Below are positions 7,356 to 11,289 of a DNA stretch of 11,289 nucleotides, in pieces. Origin of the DNA: Acanthamoeba lenticulata (lineage: Eukaryota > Discosea > Longamoebia > Acanthamoebidae); NCBI GenBank assembly GCA_002179805.1, contig NAVB01006329.1, positions 1-11,289 on the forward strand, given 5' to 3'. Under the pieces are notes generated by a model. That model had not been told where the DNA came from, did not search any database, and worked only from the letters and a program-made list of their open reading frames with translations. Each line of letters opens with the position of its first letter. Within the stretch, counting starts at the first letter, position 1. The position numbers and the translations under genes are program-made.

Positions 7356-7689
7356 TGTCCAGAGATAACAGTAAAAAAAGGTGCCGATGAAGCGAGATGG
7401 AAAAATCGGCCAGCACCCTGCCAAAGGAAAATAGTATTTATTTATTCATTTTCAGGAGAAATTCGCACTTATTTTCCGGTTTTGGCGGTCTTCGGTGTTG
7501 GGTTTTGATTCACAAGAAACGGCCGCAACCGTACGCGCGAGAAAAGCGTTCGCGGCGCGACAGAGAGATCGTTTTCGATTGTGGAAGGCGTGCGATCCGT
7601 TGGAAATCGTCATCTCGACTGTCGGCGGACCGAGCGTGTGCGGCAACGTGATCGCGCACCGAGTCAAGAGGGCGATAGAGAAGACAAGC
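7356..7689. promoter_or_regulatory. Compact divergent promoter (L51/S25-like gene / HA-domain gene)
   Basis: Only 334 bases lie between two start codons that point away from each other. The stretch contains an A-run (about 7373-7379), an AT-rich TATTTATTTATT element at about 7434-7445 that could serve as a TATA box for the plus gene, and TTTTGGCGG at about 7480-7488. CG-rich sequence with GCGCG steps follows (7536-7560). The frame of the HA gene is open upstream of its ATG back to about 7495, but no in-frame ATG occurs there. That part is taken as 5' UTR. Confidence 0.55.
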
Positions 7690-10600
7690 ATGGAGCACGA
7701 AAGGACGCCGCAAGGTGCGGTGCCGCTGGTCCCTGATGATCACAGCGACGGCGACACGGTGGTCAACTCGATCACCACGATTGAGGTACGCACCGAGTTC
7801 ATCAGTTAATGTGCTGTGCCTTCCTTCAATCTCCTGCTCTCTTGCATCACACGTGCTTTCGTGGTGGAACCACAAATTGTAATGCCAATTACGTGGCGCG
7901 AGTCGCTTCGTTCCTCAACCTTTCAAACATCTTCACATGCAAATTGGCGCGTGTGTTTGGTGAAGTTGTCTATTGTTTTGATAGCTGTGGGCCGTTACCC
8001 AATTCTTCAATCAAGAAACGTCTGATTTGTTTGAGTGTTTAGACTGTTTCTTGTGGCTGTTCTTCTGATCGTTGCTTCTTCTCGGCCTTATGTGCGCACG
8101 ATTTGGCGTTCGATTTTGTTCTGGCCAAGAACTCCATCTTTCAAAATCGCATCCCTTCCCTTACCAGATTCTAATCTCAACGCTCAATCTTGAATTTTGC
8201 AACGCCTTAATTTTTTCTCAGTTGCTACTCCACCTGCTCTCTTCCAGTTGTATCGTTTCTGACGCGAGATTCAATTCCACAAACGCCTCTCTTGTAGGTC
8301 CACCCACCGACGGCGCCACCAACAGAAAGTGCTGACGTTCCACAAGTTGCACCACCGCCGCCAACATCGACGCCAACATCATCAACGCCAGTAGAGACAA
8401 CCCCGGCCGAGCCCGTCTCCGCCACGACCACATCAACATTGCCGCCGGCGTCCAGCGCCACCGCGGCCGTGGTGTCCGCGCCCGCGTCCGCGCCAGCCGC
8501 GGGCTTTTCATTCCCTTCCATCATCCGGCGCACGGGCTCCACATCGTCGTTGCTGGCCAAAGTCACCAGCGATCCCTCATCGACCCTGCTGGCCGCGGTG
8601 AGCCCGCCGGCGGCCGTCACTCCGGCCGACCTGTCCCTGGCGCAGGCCACCCTGCTCGGGCGCGTTGATGAGCCGCCGGCGTCGTCGTCATCGCCTGCCC
8701 AGCTCGACCAGTCCGTCCAGCTCGGCGCCGAGATCCACGAGGTTGTCGTGGCGCCAACGACGCAGCCGCAGCCGATGAGCAACGCCAGCACCAACAGCCT
8801 TGGCGGCAGCAACAGCTTCGACTTGTTTTGCTTCAACGAGGGCAATCCGGAGGAAATGGAGTCCAGCCGGGACGAAGCGGAAGAGCTCCGCAGGCGTCCG
8901 TCGTCGCAGTCCAGCCTCCGCCCGCCAGACGCGATGGTCGTCGATGATCCGCACGCGGCTGTGGCCGCCGGCATGGGCGCGAGCCACGCCGGCCTGGCCG
9001 CGGCTGCCAATGCCGCCGCGGGCGAGGACGACGACGACGTGATCGGCATCTATGCCGAGGAGGAGATCGGGGACGAATGGGAAGAGGAGATGGAGGCCGG
9101 TGGCGTCGGCGGCCTCGACGACAGCCGCGGAGACGAGCTGGAGGGCGAGGATGAGCACGACAACACCGCGCTCTCCCTGACAGTGCCGCCACCAGCAATT
9201 GCCGCGGTCGCCGGCGTCGACCACCTCCACGGCTTTCGGTCGTCCGCTACTGGCGCCGTGGCCGGCGGGCACATGGGCGACGGCCTGACGCCATCAGAGG
9301 CAGCGATGGCCGCCGCCTTGGGGCGGCGCGACTCGCTCAAGGCCGGCGCCGGCGGCGCTGCGACCGCGGCCACGGACAAGGAAGGCGACCGGGACCTCAT
9401 GTGGCGGGCCAAGTTTGAGCACCTGAAGCAGTTCCACGCCCAGAACGGCCACTGCGAGGTCAAGGGCCGCAAGAACAAGGCCCTCTCGGCCTGGATCCGG
9501 CGCCAGCGGTACCTGTGGCGCAACGGCAAGCTCTCAGAGGAGAGGAAACAGCTGCTCGAGGGGATCGGCTTCATGTGGGCCCAGCGCAACACCAACGGCA
9601 CCGCCGTCACGGCCGCCGGGAAGAAGGCCGGCCGACGGCCTGCCGGGTCAGCCGAGCCGTTGGCAGAGCAGGCCGACGCCGCCGGCGGTGGCGCCGACTC
9701 GGAGGAGAGCGACGAGCCGTCGTCCTCGTCATTGCTGGCCACGGCCGAGCGCCTGGCCTCTGAGGCCGACGAGGCCGCCGCCACGGCCCTGCGGCGCCGA
9801 GAGACGGCCGCGTCGGCGCTCGAGGGCGCCCAACGGCTCGGGCTCGACCGCTACATCCAGCGGGCTCGCCGGCGCGCCTCCGCGGCCGCGGATGCGGGCG
9901 AGCGCGCGGCTGACTCGAGCGACGGCGGCGACGAGGACGACGACGCCGGTGGCGCCGACGGCGGCGGCAGACGAGGCGGGGCCAGTGCCGCCAGGCGCCG
10001 GCGGGTGAAGAACTACATGACCAAGGGCCGGACCGACGCGTGGATGCGCAAGTACGAGGAGTTCCGCAACAAGAACCTGCGCGGGGACTTTTCCTGGAAG
10101 GACAACGTGCAGCTCCGCGCGTGGGTCCGCCAGCAGCGCTACCTGTGGCGCAACGGCAAGCTGAGCAAGGAGCGCTACCAGATGCTCAACAAGGCCGGCT
10201 TTGACTGGGAGCCCGAGAAGGGCAAGAAGGAGCGCCGCCGTCGCAACAGCGTCGCCAGCGGCGCCGGTGGGGGCAAGACCCGGCCGCGGCGGGCCAGCGC
10301 CGGCGGTGGCGGCGGCGAGCTCAGCGACGACGGCGACGAGTGGCTCGACGAGGACGAGGATTGGTTCGAGCATGACGAGGGCTCGGTGATGATGATGACG
10401 TCAGCATCAGCGGCGGCCGCCGGGCTGATGCTGGACGATGATGAGACGCACAACAACGACAATGACGAGGACGAGGCCGAGGCCGGCGGCATGACGATGC
10501 TCGAGCGGCTCGAGGAGGAGGACGAGATGGTGGCGCTCATCATCCGGCACGTCGACGAGATCGGGCGCAAGAACGAGGAGAAGCGGCGTGAGTGGGAGCG

Positions 10601-11289
10601 CGAGGACGAGGAGCGGCGGCGGCGCGACGACGAGCGGCAGCAGATGGAGAGCGAGTGGAGCGTCATCGAGACCGAGTGGCAGGAGATCGAGCGCGAGCGG
10701 CGTAAGCTCGACTGCGAGGAGCTGGCCATGGAGCGGCGGCGGCGCAAGGTCGACCTCAAGCGACGCGTCGTGGACGAGGCCGAGGCCCGCGTGCAGGCCC
10801 TCCTGGCCAAGAGCGAGGTCCTCCACCAGCGCCTCGAGGCCGACCGCGAGGCGCTCGACCAGGAGCGCCGCCGGCTGGCCGCCGACGAACGCGAGTCCCA
10901 GCTGCGGGCCCAGCGCGAGCGCGAGCAGTGGCTCGTCCTGCGCCAGCAGCTCGAGACCGAGATCCGCGAGCTCCAGGCGCGCCTCGCCCAGCAGCAGCGC
11001 GACAGCAGCAGCAAGGCCTCTTTGCCGGCGTCGTCGGCCGATGCCGATGGCGGCGTCAAGCACGAGGCTCGGTCGACCGACGGCGGCGGCGGTGGCAACG
11101 GCGACCCGGCGGCCGTGGGCGAGAAGGAGGGACCGGCCAACGGGCACCATCACCACCACAACACGCGCAAGCGCAAGCGGCCGGACAAGGACGCGGTCCA
11201 CCAGCCGGCTGGCAGCGGTGGCGACAAGGAGCGGCCCGAGGCTGGCCCCGCCAAGAGCGGCGCCGCACCGGGATCTGACGAGGACCTGG
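7690..11289 (+). CDS. Large HA-domain / coiled-coil protein, 3' end beyond window
   Basis: The model is join(7690..7785,8298..11289), 1,029 visible residues with no stop before the right edge. The start is the first in-frame ATG (A at -3, G at +4). After a short first exon comes a Pro/Thr/Ala/Ser-rich region (about 33-110), low-complexity and acidic stretches (EDDDD about 276, DEWEEEME about 291), then two helicase-associated (HA, PF03457-type) modules. HA1 is residues 401-459 (W..KFEHLKQFHAQNGHCEV..LSAWIRRQRYLWRNGKLSEER..LLEGIGFMW pattern). HA2 is 614-669 (W.RKYEEFRN..LRAWVRQQRYLWRNGKLSKER..MLNKAGFDW pattern). Acidic runs follow, then a long Arg/Glu-rich coiled coil (about 764-933), five histidines (982-986) and a basic TRKRKRPDK signal (988-996). 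HA modules are predicted nucleic-acid binders often attached to helicases. No helicase motif is visible. Nuclear location is inferred. Confidence 0.8.
7786..8297 (+). other. Intron 1 of the HA-domain gene
   Basis: This is a 512-nt phase-0 intron (GAG|GTACGC ... CTCTTGTAG|GTC), T-rich and much lower in GC than the exon after it. In-frame stops occur soon after the donor (TAA at 7807-7809), so splicing or an alternative start is required to reach the long open frame. The acceptor is preceded by a mixed pyrimidine stretch. No nested gene was recognised. Confidence 0.75.
9510..9532 (+). repeat. Shared 23-nt core of the two HA modules (copy 1)
   Basis: These bases are identical to 10140-10162. 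They encode YLWRNGKL in both HA modules, with nearly the same flanks (RRQR / RQQR before, SEER / SKER after). Identity reaches the third codon positions. This points either to duplication of the module within the gene or to strong common codon choice in a GC3-saturated gene. Confidence 0.85.
10140..10162 (+). repeat. Shared 23-nt core of the two HA modules (copy 2)
   Basis: This is the second copy of the 23-nt identity described for 9510-9532, in HA2. Outside this core the two modules differ widely, including a shorter middle loop in HA2, so the duplication is not very recent over its full length. Confidence 0.85.

Noticed and set aside
8225..9784. Several long minus-strand frames (194-274 codons) over the HA gene
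   Set aside because: They overlap each other and the supported plus-strand exon, are low-complexity, and arise from the same GC3 bias.
10175..11140. Long minus-strand open frame (321 codons) opposite the HA gene, Ser/Arg-rich
   Set aside because: It is the expected shadow of a gene with almost only G/C at third positions. The peptide is simple Ser/Arg sequence, while the plus frame has two recognisable domains and a coiled coil.
1..11289. tRNA, rRNA, CRISPR, terminal inverted repeats, transposase or reverse transcriptase
   Set aside because: No tRNA B-box with a partner A-box, no regular repeat-spacer array, and no mobile-element protein motif was seen in any non-coding stretch.

Overview
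The window looks like nuclear DNA from a compact, GC-rich, intron-bearing protist. Genes sit on both strands with GT-AG introns, there are no operons or Shine-Dalgarno sites, and third codon positions are dominated by G/C, most extremely after 8400. The gene content (SAP30, tubulin cofactor E, a UBL-AN1 zinc-finger protein, a probable mitochondrial ribosomal protein) is purely eukaryotic. The overall style fits an amoebozoan such as Acanthamoeba, but that is a judgement of style and not a proof. All gene models were built by reading the sequence by eye, with splice sites chosen by phase, GT/AG and fit to the protein family.

Layout. (1) 1-146, minus: the 5' coding end of an unrecognised gene that runs off the left edge, probably with a long AT-rich leader intron at 154-486. 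(2) About 487-1205: a divergent promoter region. (3) 1206-2022, plus: a two-exon, 126-aa minimal SAP30 (Sin3-binding) protein. (4) 2023-2424: a convergent intergenic stretch with a near-perfect 27-nt palindrome and a G-rich tract. (5) 2425-3030, minus: a single-exon ubiquitin-like + AN1 zinc-finger protein. (6) 3445-5878, minus: tubulin-folding cofactor E (TBCE), ten exons, 575 aa, with CAP-Gly, LRR and C-terminal ubiquitin-like regions. (7) 6522-7355, minus: a five-exon, 149-aa protein that resembles the mitochondrial ribosomal L51/S25/CI-B8 family. (8) 7356-7689: a compact divergent promoter. (9) 7690 to beyond 11289, plus: a large, probably nuclear protein with two helicase-associated (HA) domains, acidic tracts and a long charged coiled coil, open at the right edge.

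These are mostly housekeeping genes packed with short spacers, not a gene cluster with one pathway. The most novel item is the large HA-domain/coiled-coil protein, which has HA modules but no helicase in the visible 1,029 residues. The adjacent TBCE and UBL-AN1 genes both concern protein folding or turnover, but a functional link is only a guess. No CRISPR array, transposon, rRNA, tRNA or viral gene was recognised.
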